Below are positions 1-7,357 of a stretch of 64,000 nucleotides of DNA, piece by piece. The position numbers were made by a program, and so were the translations under genes. A model generated the notes under the pieces. The model was not told the DNA's origin, searched no databases, and saw nothing but the letters and a program-made list of their open reading frames with translations. The stretch spans positions 1 through 64,000 of the forward strand of contig DANJ01000007.1 of assembly GCA_002497285.1 (NCBI GenBank), given 5' to 3'. Source of the stretch: Candidatus Pacearchaeota archaeon UBA92 (GTDB lineage Archaea; Nanobdellota; Nanobdellia; Pacearchaeales; GW2011-AR1). Numbering within the stretch: position 1 is the first letter of the stretch; each line of letters opens with the position of its first letter.

Positions 1-36
1 AAAATCTATTCCGGACAAAGCCTTCCCAACAAAAGC

Positions 37-44
37 TTTAAAAA
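37..44 (+). promoter_or_regulatory. TATA box of rpoN
   Basis: TTTAAAAA is centred about 25 bases before the ATG at 66, the spacing expected for a leaderless archaeal transcript. Confidence 0.55.
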
Positions 45-65
45 CACATCTTTCAAATAATTAAT

Positions 66-263
66 ATGATTATACCAGTTAGATGTTTTAGTTGTGGGAA
101 ACCAATAGCTCAGCTTTGGGAAGAATACAAGAAAAGGACAGAAGCAGGTGAAGAGCCTGGAAGAGTTCTCGACGATTTAAAGTTAAAAAGATATTGTTGC
201 AGAGCAACATTCTTAGGACACGCAGAGATGCTTCCAGAGATTAGCAAATTTAAGAAATCTTAA
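66..263 (+). CDS. rpoN: DNA-directed RNA polymerase subunit N (RpoN/Rpb10)
   Basis: Small zinc-binding subunit of archaeal RNA polymerase, homologous to eukaryotic Rpb10, which helps hold the Rpb3/Rpb11-like assembly platform together. The 65 residues match the family length. The N-terminus carries the signature PVRCFSCGKPI (C-x2-C) and a later double cysteine in RYCCRATFLGH completes the zinc site. The ATG is preceded by a TATA box at leaderless spacing. The last 14 bases overlap the convergent rnp4 gene. In many archaea rpoN sits with rpl13/rps9; here the upstream neighbour lies outside the window. Identification is firm. Confidence 0.96.
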   Translation: MIIPVRCFSCGKPIAQLWEEYKKRTEAGEEPGRVLDDLKLKRYCCRATFLGHAEMLPEISKFKKS

Positions 264-504
264 ACCTATTCTTAAATCCACATTTACATTCAGCAATCTT
301 ATAAAATTTATCAATTCTAATCTTGCCATCTTTTAAATCAAGTAGGCATTTCTTACAAAATCTTTTCCTATAGTCACCAAGACGAATCTTATATTTCATA
401 GATAGTCTTTTTATTTTTCTCGTCTGACTATTGTTTAAATTATCTTGCTTAAAATAATCCTCAATTTTTTTCCTCGCTTCCGTTTTAGACAATTCTTTTT
501 TCAT
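250..504 (-). CDS. rnp4: Ribonuclease P protein component 4 (Rpp21/Rpr2 family)
   Basis: Protein subunit of archaeal RNase P, which removes 5' leaders from pre-tRNAs. The basic N-terminal half contains the helical region with MKYKIRLGDYRKRFCKKC, typical of Rpp21. A zinc ribbon follows: C-x2-C (CKKC) and a second pair in ECKCGF, which is C-x-C rather than the usual C-x2-C. I start at the ATG at 504 (84 residues, MKKELSKTEARKK). An upstream in-frame ATG at 582 would run into the 5S rRNA and adds sequence unlike the family. The gene lies directly downstream of 5S rRNA on the same strand and overlaps rpoN tail to tail. Confidence 0.85.
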   Translation of the reverse strand: MKKELSKTEARKKIEDYFKQDNLNNSQTRKIKRLSMKYKIRLGDYRKRFCKKCLLDLKDGKIRIDKFYKIAECKCGFKNRFKIS

Positions 505-536
505 TAAAATTAGAACTAACTGAAGTATAAAAAGAT

Positions 537-650
537 GAAGACAGCATCCGTGGTTCGCCTCTTGTAGGAGACTAAAGCACAAAACGCGGCAAGCTTGACT
601 TCTGTGTTCGGAAAGGGAACAGGTATTTCCTCACCGCTATGACCGTCTTC
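537..650 (-). rRNA. rrf: 5S ribosomal RNA
   Basis: Read on the minus strand, the sequence starts GAAGACGGUCAUAGCGGUG and contains the conserved CCGAACACAGAAGUCAAGC block of loop B/helix III. The two ends (GAAGAC and GUCUUC) pair to close helix I. The length, about 114 nt, is slightly below usual. No 16S or 23S is nearby, so this is an unlinked 5S gene, common in archaea with scattered rRNA genes. A short T-run follows its 3' end at 529-533. A TATA box lies 25 bases upstream. Confidence 0.93.
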
Positions 651-670
651 AGAAATCTGTGATATTACGT

Positions 671-679
671 ATTTAAAAA
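671..679 (-). promoter_or_regulatory. TATA box of 5S rRNA
   Basis: On the minus strand this reads TTTTTAAAT, centred 25 bases before the 5S 5' end at 650. Confidence 0.6.
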
Positions 680-712
680 GCTTTCTAATCCCCACCCTCA
701 CTATAGATAAGG

Positions 713-721
713 TTAAATATT
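713..721 (+). promoter_or_regulatory. TATA box of the kinase fusion gene
   Basis: TTAAATATT is centred 24 bases before the ATG at 741, suggesting a leaderless transcript divergent from 5S rRNA. Confidence 0.45.
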
Positions 722-740
722 TTTCATACCCAATTTTCAA

Positions 741-1841
741 ATGTATAAGTCAATTGCAATAGCTGGTCTTCCCAAATCAGGAAAAAGTGCATTAATAAAT
801 GAACTCCTCAAACACCTTCCTGGTTGGAAAGTACATTCAATAGGAGACCTTCTGAGAGAAAGATATGCCCTTTGGAGGAATAAGACTAATTCGCATTTGA
901 CTTTTGAAGAGTATTATAAAGAAATTGTCACAAAAGAGGACATTCTTGAGGTAAACAATGAAGCAAGAGATCTTTTAAAAAAGGGAAAAGTAATTTTGGA
1001 TTCAAGGTTTGCAAAGTTAAACTCAGCAGGCTTTTCAGACGTTCTACTAGTTTTTGTTAAAGCTAATTTAGAAGTGCGCGCAACTAGGGCAAGAGAAGCC
1101 TATCCAGAAAAAAACCTATCCGAGATAAAAAACATATTAATTGGACGAGAAGAAGATGAGCAAAAATGGGGAGAAAATATATTTAATTTTACTTACAACG
1201 ACGAAGAAAATTATTCCTCTGCATTAGTTATAGATAGTTCTGAATTGACTATCTCTGAAGAAACAAACTTTATTTTGGCCAAGTTAAGAAGCAAGGCTAA
1301 AATTTTTATCATAACTGGACCCTCTGGTGCAGGCAAGACAACAATCTTTGAAGAAATTTTAAAATTACCTTCTGATCTTGCAAGAGTTATCACATACACA
1401 ACAAGAAAAAAAAGAGAAAACGAAATAGATGGCAAAGATTACCATTTTATTTCAAAAGAATCTTTTTTAGAAAAAGTCTCTTCGAAAAAAATGTTTGAGT
1501 ATGCAGAAGTATATGGAAATTTATACGGGAGCTCAAAAGAGGCTGTTGAAAAATTACTCAGTACTGGAAAAGAAATTCTTTTTGCAATAGATTTAAGAGG
1601 GGCCGAAACAATAAAAGAAATATTTCCAGAAAGCATAGAAATTTTTATTCTTCCACCTTCACTAGAAGAACTGGGAAAGAGAATTAACAAACGAGGGGAT
1701 AAAAATAAGTCTGATATTGCTCAAAGGTTAGAGGAAGCAGGAAAAGAGATTGTAAAATCAAAGTTTTTTAAACATATTGTTATAAACGACGATTTGAACA
1801 AGGCAGTGTTTGAAGTAAGACAGATAATTCAAGCCAATTAA
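741..1841 (+). CDS. Cytidylate kinase-like / guanylate kinase fusion
   Basis: Two P-loop nucleotide kinases in one chain. Residues 1 to about 188 form a small kinase with Walker A GLPKSGKS (9-16), resembling archaeal cytidylate-kinase-like or AAA_33 enzymes; its substrate is uncertain. Residues about 189-366 are a clear bacterial/eukaryotic-type guanylate kinase. They carry GPSGAGKT (about 193-200), the GMP-binding TTRKKRENEIDGKDYHF block and FEYAEVYGNLYG. That domain converts GMP to GDP with ATP and has the usual length of about 180 residues. The gene stands alone between 5S rRNA and tRNAs. Bacterial-type guanylate kinase is sparsely distributed in archaea, so transfer followed by fusion is plausible. 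Confidence 0.85.
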   Translation: MYKSIAIAGLPKSGKSALINELLKHLPGWKVHSIGDLLRERYALWRNKTNSHLTFEEYYKEIVTKEDILEVNNEARDLLKKGKVILDSRFAKLNSAGFSDVLLVFVKANLEVRATRAREAYPEKNLSEIKNILIGREEDEQKWGENIFNFTYNDEENYSSALVIDSSELTISEETNFILAKLRSKAKIFIITGPSGAGKTTIFEEILKLPSDLARVITYTTRKKRENEIDGKDYHFISKESFLEKVSSKKMFEYAEVYGNLYGSSKEAVEKLLSTGKEILFAIDLRGAETIKEIFPESIEIFILPPSLEELGKRINKRGDKNKSDIAQRLEEAGKEIVKSKFFKHIVINDDLNKAVFEVRQIIQAN

Positions 1842-1850
1842 ATGATAACC

Positions 1851-1857
1851 TTTAAAA
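1851..1857 (+). promoter_or_regulatory. TATA box of the tRNA-Leu/tRNA-Arg unit
   Basis: TTTAAAA is centred 28 bases before the first base of tRNA-Leu. Confidence 0.55.
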
Positions 1858-1881
1858 CTCTCTTTATTCTGATTTTTACAT

Positions 1882-1966
1882 GCGGGGGTGCCGGAGTGGT
1901 CAAACGGGCTGGACTCAAGATCCAGTGTGCTTAGTGCCTACCTAGGTTCGAATCCTAGTCCCCGCA
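1882..1966 (+). tRNA. tRNA-Leu (anticodon CAA)
   Basis: 85 nt. The acceptor stem GCGGGGG pairs with TCCCCGC, followed by discriminator A; no CCA is encoded. The anticodon stem CTGGA/TCCAG encloses loop CTCAAGA, giving anticodon CAA for UUG codons. The extra arm is about 16 nt, as expected for a class II leucine tRNA. The T arm is CTAGG-TTCGAAT-CCTAG. Only one base separates it from the following tRNA-Arg, so both come from one transcript. Confidence 0.95.
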
Positions 1967-1967
1967 T

Positions 1968-2053
1968 GCCCGGGTAGCTCAGCCTGGATAGAGCATCACA
2001 CTCCTAAATATGAAGAAATGTGAGGGTCGCAGGTTCAAATCCTGTCTCGGGCG
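1968..2053 (+). tRNA. tRNA-Arg (anticodon CCU) with a short intron
   Basis: The acceptor GCCCGGG pairs with CTCGGGC, and the D and T arms are normal. The anticodon stem TCACA/TGTGA encloses 18 nt instead of 7, so an intron of about 11 nt is present (roughly 2007-2017, after base 37). The mature loop would be CTCCTAA, giving anticodon CCU for AGG codons; archaeal tRNA-Arg(CCU) commonly has this loop. The bulge-helix-bulge motif is weak: only three of four central pairs form by eye. The exact splice points are therefore uncertain. Confidence 0.85.
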
Positions 2054-2071
2054 TTTTATAAAAAGCAAATC

Positions 2072-2078
2072 TTTAAAA
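2072..2078 (+). promoter_or_regulatory. TATA box of tRNA-Gly
   Basis: TTTAAAA is centred 28 bases before tRNA-Gly, the same distance as for tRNA-Leu. Confidence 0.55.
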
Positions 2079-2102
2079 CCATTCTAAAAATAGTTTAATC
2101 AA

Positions 2103-2174
2103 GCGCGAGTGGTCTAATGGTTATGATTTCGCCCTTCCAAGGCGATGGTCCGGGTTCGATTCCCGGCTTGCGCA
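2103..2174 (+). tRNA. tRNA-Gly (anticodon UCC)
   Basis: 72 nt. The acceptor GCGCGAG pairs with CTTGCGC, followed by discriminator A without CCA. The anticodon stem TCGCC/GGCGA encloses loop CTTCCAA, giving anticodon UCC for GGA codons. The T arm is CCGGG-TTCGATT-CCCGG. It has its own TATA box. Confidence 0.95.
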
Positions 2175-2183
2175 TTTAATTAA

Positions 2184-2192
2184 TATTAAAAA
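2184..2192 (+). promoter_or_regulatory. TATA box of secF-secD
   Basis: TATTAAAAA is centred 26 bases before the secF ATG, consistent with a leaderless mRNA. Confidence 0.5.
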
Positions 2193-2213
2193 CCCTCCTT
2201 TACCTATAAAAGA

Positions 2214-3098
2214 ATGGAAGAATCAAAAAGAAACTGGCACGATAAAATATATAAGAAACTTCTTATCCTTCCGATTTTAGCTCTTGCTTTCTCCATAATC
2301 TATCTTGGATATTTCATATCTCTAAATGGAGATATAATTTACAAAGATGTTTCTCTAACCGGGGGAACAACAATAACAGTCTTTGACGATTCAGTAGATA
2401 TTAAGATTTTAGGAGAAAATCTGAAGAAAGATTTTCCGGACATAATGATTAGAGGGATATCAAATATAAGAACAGGGAAACAACAAGCCTTCTTCATAGA
2501 AACAGCATCAACTCCCGAAGAAATAAAACCTGCTCTTGAAAAATATCTCGGTTATTCCCTAAATGTGGATAATTCTTCTATAGAATTTACAGGTTCATCA
2601 ATTTCTTCTGGATTTTATAAACAACTTAGAACGGCCATTCTTCTTGCATTCTTATTTATGGCGATAGTTGTTTTCATAATCTTCCGTACACCAATTCCAA
2701 GTCTTGCAGTAATAATTTCTGCCTTTGCAGATATTATAATGACCATTACAGTTGTAGATCTCTTCGGAATAAGTATTTCTACAGGAGGGATAGTTGCAAT
2801 TCTGATGCTTATAGGTTATTCTGTAGATACAGACGTTCTCCTAACAACTAGAGTTATTAGAAAGAAAGGAGAGTCTCTAAATAAAAGAATATATGATGCA
2901 TTTAAAACAGGAATGACTATGACTTTAACTTCTATCGCCGCAGTTCTTGTAGCTTTGATAATTATTTATACATTTTCAGATGTCCTAAGACAGATTTTCA
3001 CAATTCTTCTTATCGGCTTAGGTTTCGATATCTTTAATACATGGATTACGAACGCATCAATACTAAAATGGTACGCGGAGGTTAAGAAACTAGGATGA
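2214..3098 (+). CDS. secF: Protein-export membrane protein SecF
   Basis: RND-fold subunit that works with SecD on the extracytoplasmic side of SecYE to pull preproteins outward using the ion gradient. It is 294 residues, the usual archaeal length. One N-terminal membrane segment (about 17-37) is followed by an external domain with LTGGTTITV. A block of five membrane segments follows, with GGIVAILMLIGYSVDTDVLLTTRVIRKK, the conserved SecF TM4 motif with membrane aspartates. The stop overlaps the secD start as ATGA, so the two are translationally coupled. Archaea lack SecA, and the energy coupling of SecDF there is not settled. Confidence 0.96.
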   Translation: MEESKRNWHDKIYKKLLILPILALAFSIIYLGYFISLNGDIIYKDVSLTGGTTITVFDDSVDIKILGENLKKDFPDIMIRGISNIRTGKQQAFFIETASTPEEIKPALEKYLGYSLNVDNSSIEFTGSSISSGFYKQLRTAILLAFLFMAIVVFIIFRTPIPSLAVIISAFADIIMTITVVDLFGISISTGGIVAILMLIGYSVDTDVLLTTRVIRKKGESLNKRIYDAFKTGMTMTLTSIAAVLVALIIIYTFSDVLRQIFTILLIGLGFDIFNTWITNASILKWYAEVKKLG

Positions 3099-4603
3099 AA
3101 TTAACTTGGAAAATTTGGTTGTTAATAATTGTATTAGTTCTTTCCCTATTGGCGATAAAACCAACTTTTGACTCGGGAGTTGTAGTAAAATCTATAGAAC
3201 CAAATTCATTAGTCTTTCAGCAAGGAATGAAACAAGGAGAAATAATAAAATCCCTGAATGGAGAAAAAGTTAGTTCTTTAGAAGACTATTCAAGAATCAT
3301 TTCTTCACTTTTTCCTTCTCAAGAGGAAAAGCGTATAGACATAGGAACAAAGACAAACAACTATATTATATTTACAAATCAGACTCCGCAAATTGTTGTT
3401 CAAAATGTTCCTAAAACAAGGATAAACACAGGTTTAGATATTCAAGGAGGAGCAAGAGCATTAGTTCAGCCAGAAGAAAAATTGACAGATTCACAACTAC
3501 AAGATTTGATAGAAGTTAGCCAAAACAGGTTTAACGTTTTTGGTATTTCTGATGTAAAAATCAAAGCAGTCAGCGATTTGGCAGGCAATCAGTTTATGCT
3601 CATAGAAGTAGCAGGAGCCACTCCAAAAGATTTGGAAGACTTAGTATCTAAACAAGGCAAGTTCGAAGCAAAGGTAGCAAATCAGACAATCTTTGTTGGA
3701 GGAAATGAAGATATCACTGATGTTTGTAGAAATGATGCAACATGCGCCGGAATAAACTCCTGTGCCCAATCCCAAGGAGGGTATGTCTGTAGTTTTCAAT
3801 TTACAATATTTCTAAGTCCAGAAGCCGCGAGAAGACATGCAAATATCACTTCAACTATTCCTCTTGACCCTGAAACAAATGGAGCATATTTAACAGAAAA
3901 TCTTTATCTTTTCTTAGATGATATCGAAGTTGATAGTTTGAGGATAAGCTCAGGACTAAAAGGTAGAGAAACAACACAAATATCTATTCAGGGTTCTGGA
4001 GAAGGAGCCACTCAACAGGAAGCCTTCGAGGATGCAAAAAACTCAATGAACCATCTTCAGACAGTATTAATTACTGGAAGCTTACCCTATAAATTAAATA
4101 TAGTAAAACTTGATACAATTTCTCCAGCTCTCGGTAGTCAGTTTATTTATCTTATTTTTCTTGCAGGTATAGCTGCCATTTTAGCAGTTGGAGTAATAAT
4201 TTTTATAAGGTATAAGAAATTCAAATCATCACTTGCTCTTCTCTTCACCTCATTCTCTGAATTGTTAATTATATTAGGAGTTTCAGCACTTATAAAATGG
4301 AATCTTGATTTGCCCTCAATTGCCGGAATTTTAGCAACAATCGGTACAGGAGTAGACCAGCAAATTGTTATCTTAGATGAGGCAAGAACAGGCAAAGAAA
4401 CCTCTCTAAAAGAAAGAATGAAAAGGGCATTATTTGTTGTCATGACTGCATATCTAACCTCTTTAGTTGCACTATTGCCTTTATATTGGGCGGGAGCAGG
4501 GTTGTTCAAAGGATTTGCTATAACTTCTATAATAGGTATTACTGCAGGAGTATTCATCACAAGGCCAGCATTCGCAGATATGATAAGGAAGATGGAGGAA
4601 TAG
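3095..4603 (+). CDS. secD: Protein-export membrane protein SecD with PDZ-like insert
   Basis: Partner of SecF. One N-terminal membrane segment (about 6-21) is followed by a long external region and five C-terminal membrane segments containing ATIGTGVDQQIVILDEAR, the SecD TM4 motif. RINTGLDIQGGARALVQ (about 106-122) is the classical P1 start. Residues about 27-92 look like a PDZ domain (VVKSIEPNSLVFQQGMKQGE, then an I-x-x-x-NG-x-x-V turn), placed before P1. About residues 211-232 hold four cysteines in a loop facing outward, suggesting disulfides. At 502 residues it is a little long for archaeal SecD. Confidence 0.95.
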   Translation: MKLTWKIWLLIIVLVLSLLAIKPTFDSGVVVKSIEPNSLVFQQGMKQGEIIKSLNGEKVSSLEDYSRIISSLFPSQEEKRIDIGTKTNNYIIFTNQTPQIVVQNVPKTRINTGLDIQGGARALVQPEEKLTDSQLQDLIEVSQNRFNVFGISDVKIKAVSDLAGNQFMLIEVAGATPKDLEDLVSKQGKFEAKVANQTIFVGGNEDITDVCRNDATCAGINSCAQSQGGYVCSFQFTIFLSPEAARRHANITSTIPLDPETNGAYLTENLYLFLDDIEVDSLRISSGLKGRETTQISIQGSGEGATQQEAFEDAKNSMNHLQTVLITGSLPYKLNIVKLDTISPALGSQFIYLIFLAGIAAILAVGVIIFIRYKKFKSSLALLFTSFSELLIILGVSALIKWNLDLPSIAGILATIGTGVDQQIVILDEARTGKETSLKERMKRALFVVMTAYLTSLVALLPLYWAGAGLFKGFAITSIIGITAGVFITRPAFADMIRKMEE

Positions 4604-5041
4604 ATGATTCCGAGGTGGCACATACTTCTAGGCGCCATATTCACAGGAATAATTTGGTTTTTTATTCCAACATTAAATTGGGTGTATCTCTTAACAATTT
4701 TTTTGGCCTCGGTATTAATAGATTTAGACCATTATTTTTGTGCGGCATACAAGATAAAAAAACTTTCTTTATTGAGATGTTTAGACTATTACACTGCCCT
4801 AAACAAAAAACACGAAATTGAAAAGAAAAGAGGAATAAGGCAGAAAGGAGACTTTCATATCTTTCATACAGTAGAATTTCATACCTTAATCGCAATATTA
4901 AGTTATTTTTCTCTTTATTTTTTCTTTATCTTCATAGGGATGATCTTTCACTCTTTATGTGATTTGTTTTGGCTTCTTTCAAAAGATAGGATTTACTTAA
5001 GGGAATACTTTTTCTTCAACCAGATTAAAGATAAATTTTAA
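4604..5041 (+). CDS. Small membrane protein resembling YdjM/DUF457 metal-dependent hydrolases
   Basis: 145 residues with about four membrane segments. Conserved polar residues sit at membrane edges: an N-terminal histidine (RWHILLGA), LIDLDHYF, HIFHTVEFHTL and FHSLCDLFWL. That spacing of H, D-x-DH, H-x3-H and H-x3-D resembles the YdjM/YbcI family of membrane proteins annotated as metal-dependent hydrolases, whose substrates are unknown. The ATG follows the secD stop with no gap, so it is probably the third gene of the secFD operon. Function is a guess; the family assignment is moderate. Confidence 0.6.
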   Translation: MIPRWHILLGAIFTGIIWFFIPTLNWVYLLTIFLASVLIDLDHYFCAAYKIKKLSLLRCLDYYTALNKKHEIEKKRGIRQKGDFHIFHTVEFHTLIAILSYFSLYFFFIFIGMIFHSLCDLFWLLSKDRIYLREYFFFNQIKDKF

Positions 5042-5046
5042 CTAAA

Positions 5047-5619
5047 TTAATTTACATAATTGTGATCTTTTTTTATACTTGCTGTTAATATATGCCCTAT
5101 AGTTAAATGAACATCTTCAATTATCCCATAGTTTCTCGATGAAACAACAATTGAATCATCTGAAAGATGAATTGCTTCGCCTCCATCAAAACCTAAAACA
5201 GAAAAAACATAGGCTCCCAAATCCTTAGCTAATTCTATAGCTTTAAGAATATTTTTTGATTTACCCGAGCCAGTTATTGATATTAACAAATCACCCTTTC
5301 TTATCAGATTTCTAAGTTGTTGTGAAAAAACCTGGTCAAAAGAAAGATCGTTAGTCAGAGCTGTAAGAGTAGCTACATTGTCAGTTAGTGAAACAACCCT
5401 TAATCTTTTATAGGAAGGATCATAAAAATCGGTTAAAGTTCCCTTGCTTAAATCACAAGCCCAATGAGAAGCATTTGCAGCGCTTCCCCCATTACCTATA
5501 ATAAAAATAGTTCCATCCTTCTCTCTGATTTCAATAACTTTGTCAATTAAATTTTGAATCTTACTCTTATCTACTTTTTCCAAGACATCTTTAAGTTCAG
5601 CCAAATAGCTATCTATCAT
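5047..5619 (-). CDS. gmhA: Phosphoheptose isomerase-like SIS protein (GmhA type)
   Basis: Expected to convert sedoheptulose 7-phosphate to D-glycero-D-manno-heptose 7-phosphate, the first step of activated heptose synthesis. It is a 190-residue single SIS domain: IIGNGGSAANASHWACD at about 40-56, ITGSGKSKNI at about 115-124 and IEDVHLTIGH at 167-176. Compared with E. coli GmhA (H61, E65, Q172, H180), the metal ligand positions read H52, D56, E168 and H176, so two residues are swapped for acidic ones. Context with hddA, hddC and gmhB on the same strand supports the role. A TATA box lies 26 bases before the ATG. Confidence 0.85.
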   Translation of the reverse strand: MIDSYLAELKDVLEKVDKSKIQNLIDKVIEIREKDGTIFIIGNGGSAANASHWACDLSKGTLTDFYDPSYKRLRVVSLTDNVATLTALTNDLSFDQVFSQQLRNLIRKGDLLISITGSGKSKNILKAIELAKDLGAYVFSVLGFDGGEAIHLSDDSIVVSSRNYGIIEDVHLTIGHILTASIKKDHNYVN

Positions 5620-5641
5620 AAAAAATCTTTGCCTTTCTCAA

Positions 5642-5649
5642 TTTAAATA
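5642..5649 (-). promoter_or_regulatory. TATA box of gmhA
   Basis: TTTAAATA, a near-symmetric box, is centred 26 bases before the gmhA ATG. It gives gmhA its own promoter behind hddA. Confidence 0.45.
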
Positions 5650-5651
5650 TC

Positions 5652-6629
5652 TTATTGTGCATATATTATTCGAGTTCCTTCTCTGTCAAATCCAAATTCG
5701 AATTCCTTTAGCTCCAAAAGCGCTTTTTTTAAAGAATCTTGTTTTTCTGGTTCACAATAAAACAATATGAATCCACCCCCTCCAGCACCGAGAACTTTTC
5801 CTCCAGTAGCGCCAGCCAAAATTCCTCTATCATATACTTCATCAATATAACTATTTGAAATACTACTTGCTAAAGATTTTTTCAAAAGCCAACTTTTATG
5901 CAACATTTCTCCAAATTCTTCAATTCTGTTATTATCCAAATTCTCTTTCATTCTTAGGGTAATCTCTTTCATTTGTTGCATCACTTTAAACTTCTCCTCA
6001 TCAAAAGAGATGTTATGATTTTGCTCATGTAAAACAGATGCAGCATCTCTAGTTTTATTTAGATAAAAGGCGATTAGTCTTTTATTTATTTTGTCTAACG
6101 TTTCTTTAGATGCCCTTATTGGTTCTATCTCCACAGAGCCATCAATATTAAATTTTATAAAATTGATTCCTCCAAATGCACACGCATACTGGTCTTGTTT
6201 TCCTATTGGTTCTTTTAAAACATCTATTTCAATTTCACAAGATTCTTCAGCAAGTTTTAGCTTTGGCACAAATTTCTCATTATGGCAATAAAGAAGATTC
6301 AATAAACCAACAGTAAACGCACTGCTCGAGCCCAAACCAGTTCCAGAGGGAACCTCTGCCAAGGAATGTATTTCCATTCCACTTGTAATTCCTGTTTTTT
6401 TCATTACCTCTCTAACCCTTGTATTTTGAATTTTTTCAACACTATCTACCACTTCTCTTTTGTTATAAACTATTATATTATCACCTGCAAAGGACGGATG
6501 CGCCACAAGATAAATATATTTGTCTATTGTAGCACTTATCACACAACCAAATTCTTTTTTAGAAAATGAAAAAAGATCTGTGCCTCCACCAAAAAAACTC
6601 ATCCTCAAGGGGGACTTCGAAATAATCAT
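5652..6629 (-). CDS. hddA: D-glycero-D-manno-heptose 7-phosphate kinase (HddA, GHMP family)
   Basis: Phosphorylates heptose 7-phosphate at C1. It is 325 residues. The N-terminus SKSPLRMSFFGGGTDL is the diagnostic start of HddA-type GHMP kinases. VPSGTGLGSSSAFTVGLL (about 92-109) is the phosphate-binding GHMP motif 2, and KVLGAGGGGFILFY near the C-terminus is motif 3. The start overlaps the hddC stop as ATGA, so the two are coupled. In bacteria the alpha-anomer product goes to GDP-heptose; the neighbouring HddC-like gene fits that route rather than the ADP-heptose route. Confidence 0.9.
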   Translation of the reverse strand: MIISKSPLRMSFFGGGTDLFSFSKKEFGCVISATIDKYIYLVAHPSFAGDNIIVYNKREVVDSVEKIQNTRVREVMKKTGITSGMEIHSLAEVPSGTGLGSSSAFTVGLLNLLYCHNEKFVPKLKLAEESCEIEIDVLKEPIGKQDQYACAFGGINFIKFNIDGSVEIEPIRASKETLDKINKRLIAFYLNKTRDAASVLHEQNHNISFDEEKFKVMQQMKEITLRMKENLDNNRIEEFGEMLHKSWLLKKSLASSISNSYIDEVYDRGILAGATGGKVLGAGGGGFILFYCEPEKQDSLKKALLELKEFEFGFDREGTRIIYAQ

Positions 6630-7327
6630 TTTGAAAGTACCTCTTCCATTTTTTTAAATCTTTCAGGTGTTCCAACATCGCCTATAAGTTCAGAAGTTTC
6701 ATATCCATAAAGTCCTAAATCATTTTCTAGCATTTTCGGAAAAACGTCCCTAATGAAATCAGATTTTCCAGCAGGTAAAAAATCAAATATTTTCGGTGAT
6801 AAAATATACCAAGCCGCATTTCCTAATGTTCCAAAATTCCTATTGCCAGGTTTTTTAATAAATCCATTTATCTTTGAATCATTATCAATTTGGACTATAT
6901 CGCTATCTTCCGGATGGCTCGAAGGATGAATTACCAGTGTTGCATCACTTTTTTTTAATAAATGGAACCTTTCTAATTTTTCCAAATCTACTTTTCCCAC
7001 AACATCTCCATAAATTACAAAGAAATTTTCAGTTAAAATATTTTTAAATGCTAAAAGAGCCCCAGAGGTTCCGAGAAGTTCTGGTTCATAGTTATAATAT
7101 ATTTTTAACCCATATGCGGAACCATCTCCGAAAAATTCTTTTATGCTCTTAGGGAGATAGTGCAGGTTGAGACATATTTCCTCAATCCCATATCTCTTTA
7201 GAAGTTCTATGTTATGTTGAAGTAAAGGTTTTCCAGCCAATTTAAGCATTACTTTTGGTATACTTTCAGTCATCTCACCCATACGGCTGCCCATACCCCC
7301 AGAAAGGATTATTGCCTTTTTCATCAC
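6626..7327 (-). CDS. hddC: Heptose 1-phosphate nucleotidyltransferase (HddC type)
   Basis: Likely makes GDP-D-glycero-alpha-D-manno-heptose from heptose 1-phosphate and GTP. It is 233 residues of the NTP_transferase (GT-A-like) fold. The signature IILSGGMGSRMGEMTESIPK is followed by VMLKLAGKPLLQH, and VIYGDVVG carries the metal-binding aspartate. The reading frame opens at a GTG (7327) followed by ATG (7324); the TATA box spacing of 25 favours 7327, while homologues more often start at the ATG. The nucleotide (GTP or another) is inferred from neighbours, not from residues. Confidence 0.85.
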   Translation of the reverse strand: MMKKAIILSGGMGSRMGEMTESIPKVMLKLAGKPLLQHNIELLKRYGIEEICLNLHYLPKSIKEFFGDGSAYGLKIYYNYEPELLGTSGALLAFKNILTENFFVIYGDVVGKVDLEKLERFHLLKKSDATLVIHPSSHPEDSDIVQIDNDSKINGFIKKPGNRNFGTLGNAAWYILSPKIFDFLPAGKSDFIRDVFPKMLENDLGLYGYETSELIGDVGTPERFKKMEEVLSK

Positions 7328-7347
7328 AAGATTTTACCAATAAATCA

Positions 7348-7356
7348 ATATATAAA
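7348..7356 (-). promoter_or_regulatory. TATA box of hddC-hddA
   Basis: An ATATATAAA stretch is centred 25 bases before the GTG at 7327, just outside the gmhB stop. Confidence 0.4.
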
Positions 7357-7357
7357 T

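Noticed and set aside
505..582. Longer N-terminus for rnp4
   Set aside because: The added 26 residues come from the 3' part of the 5S rRNA; family proteins start near the ATG at 504.
516..740. Open frame of 74 residues on the minus strand
   Set aside because: It lies across the 5S rRNA and its promoter; the translation has no protein-like features.
2001..2018. Reading the tRNA-Arg loop as a frameshifted or degenerate tRNA
   Set aside because: All four stems pair well and an intron at the canonical 37/38 position restores a normal seven-base loop.
4147..4644. 165-residue frame opposite secD
   Set aside because: Antisense shadow of a strongly conserved coding region with no start context.
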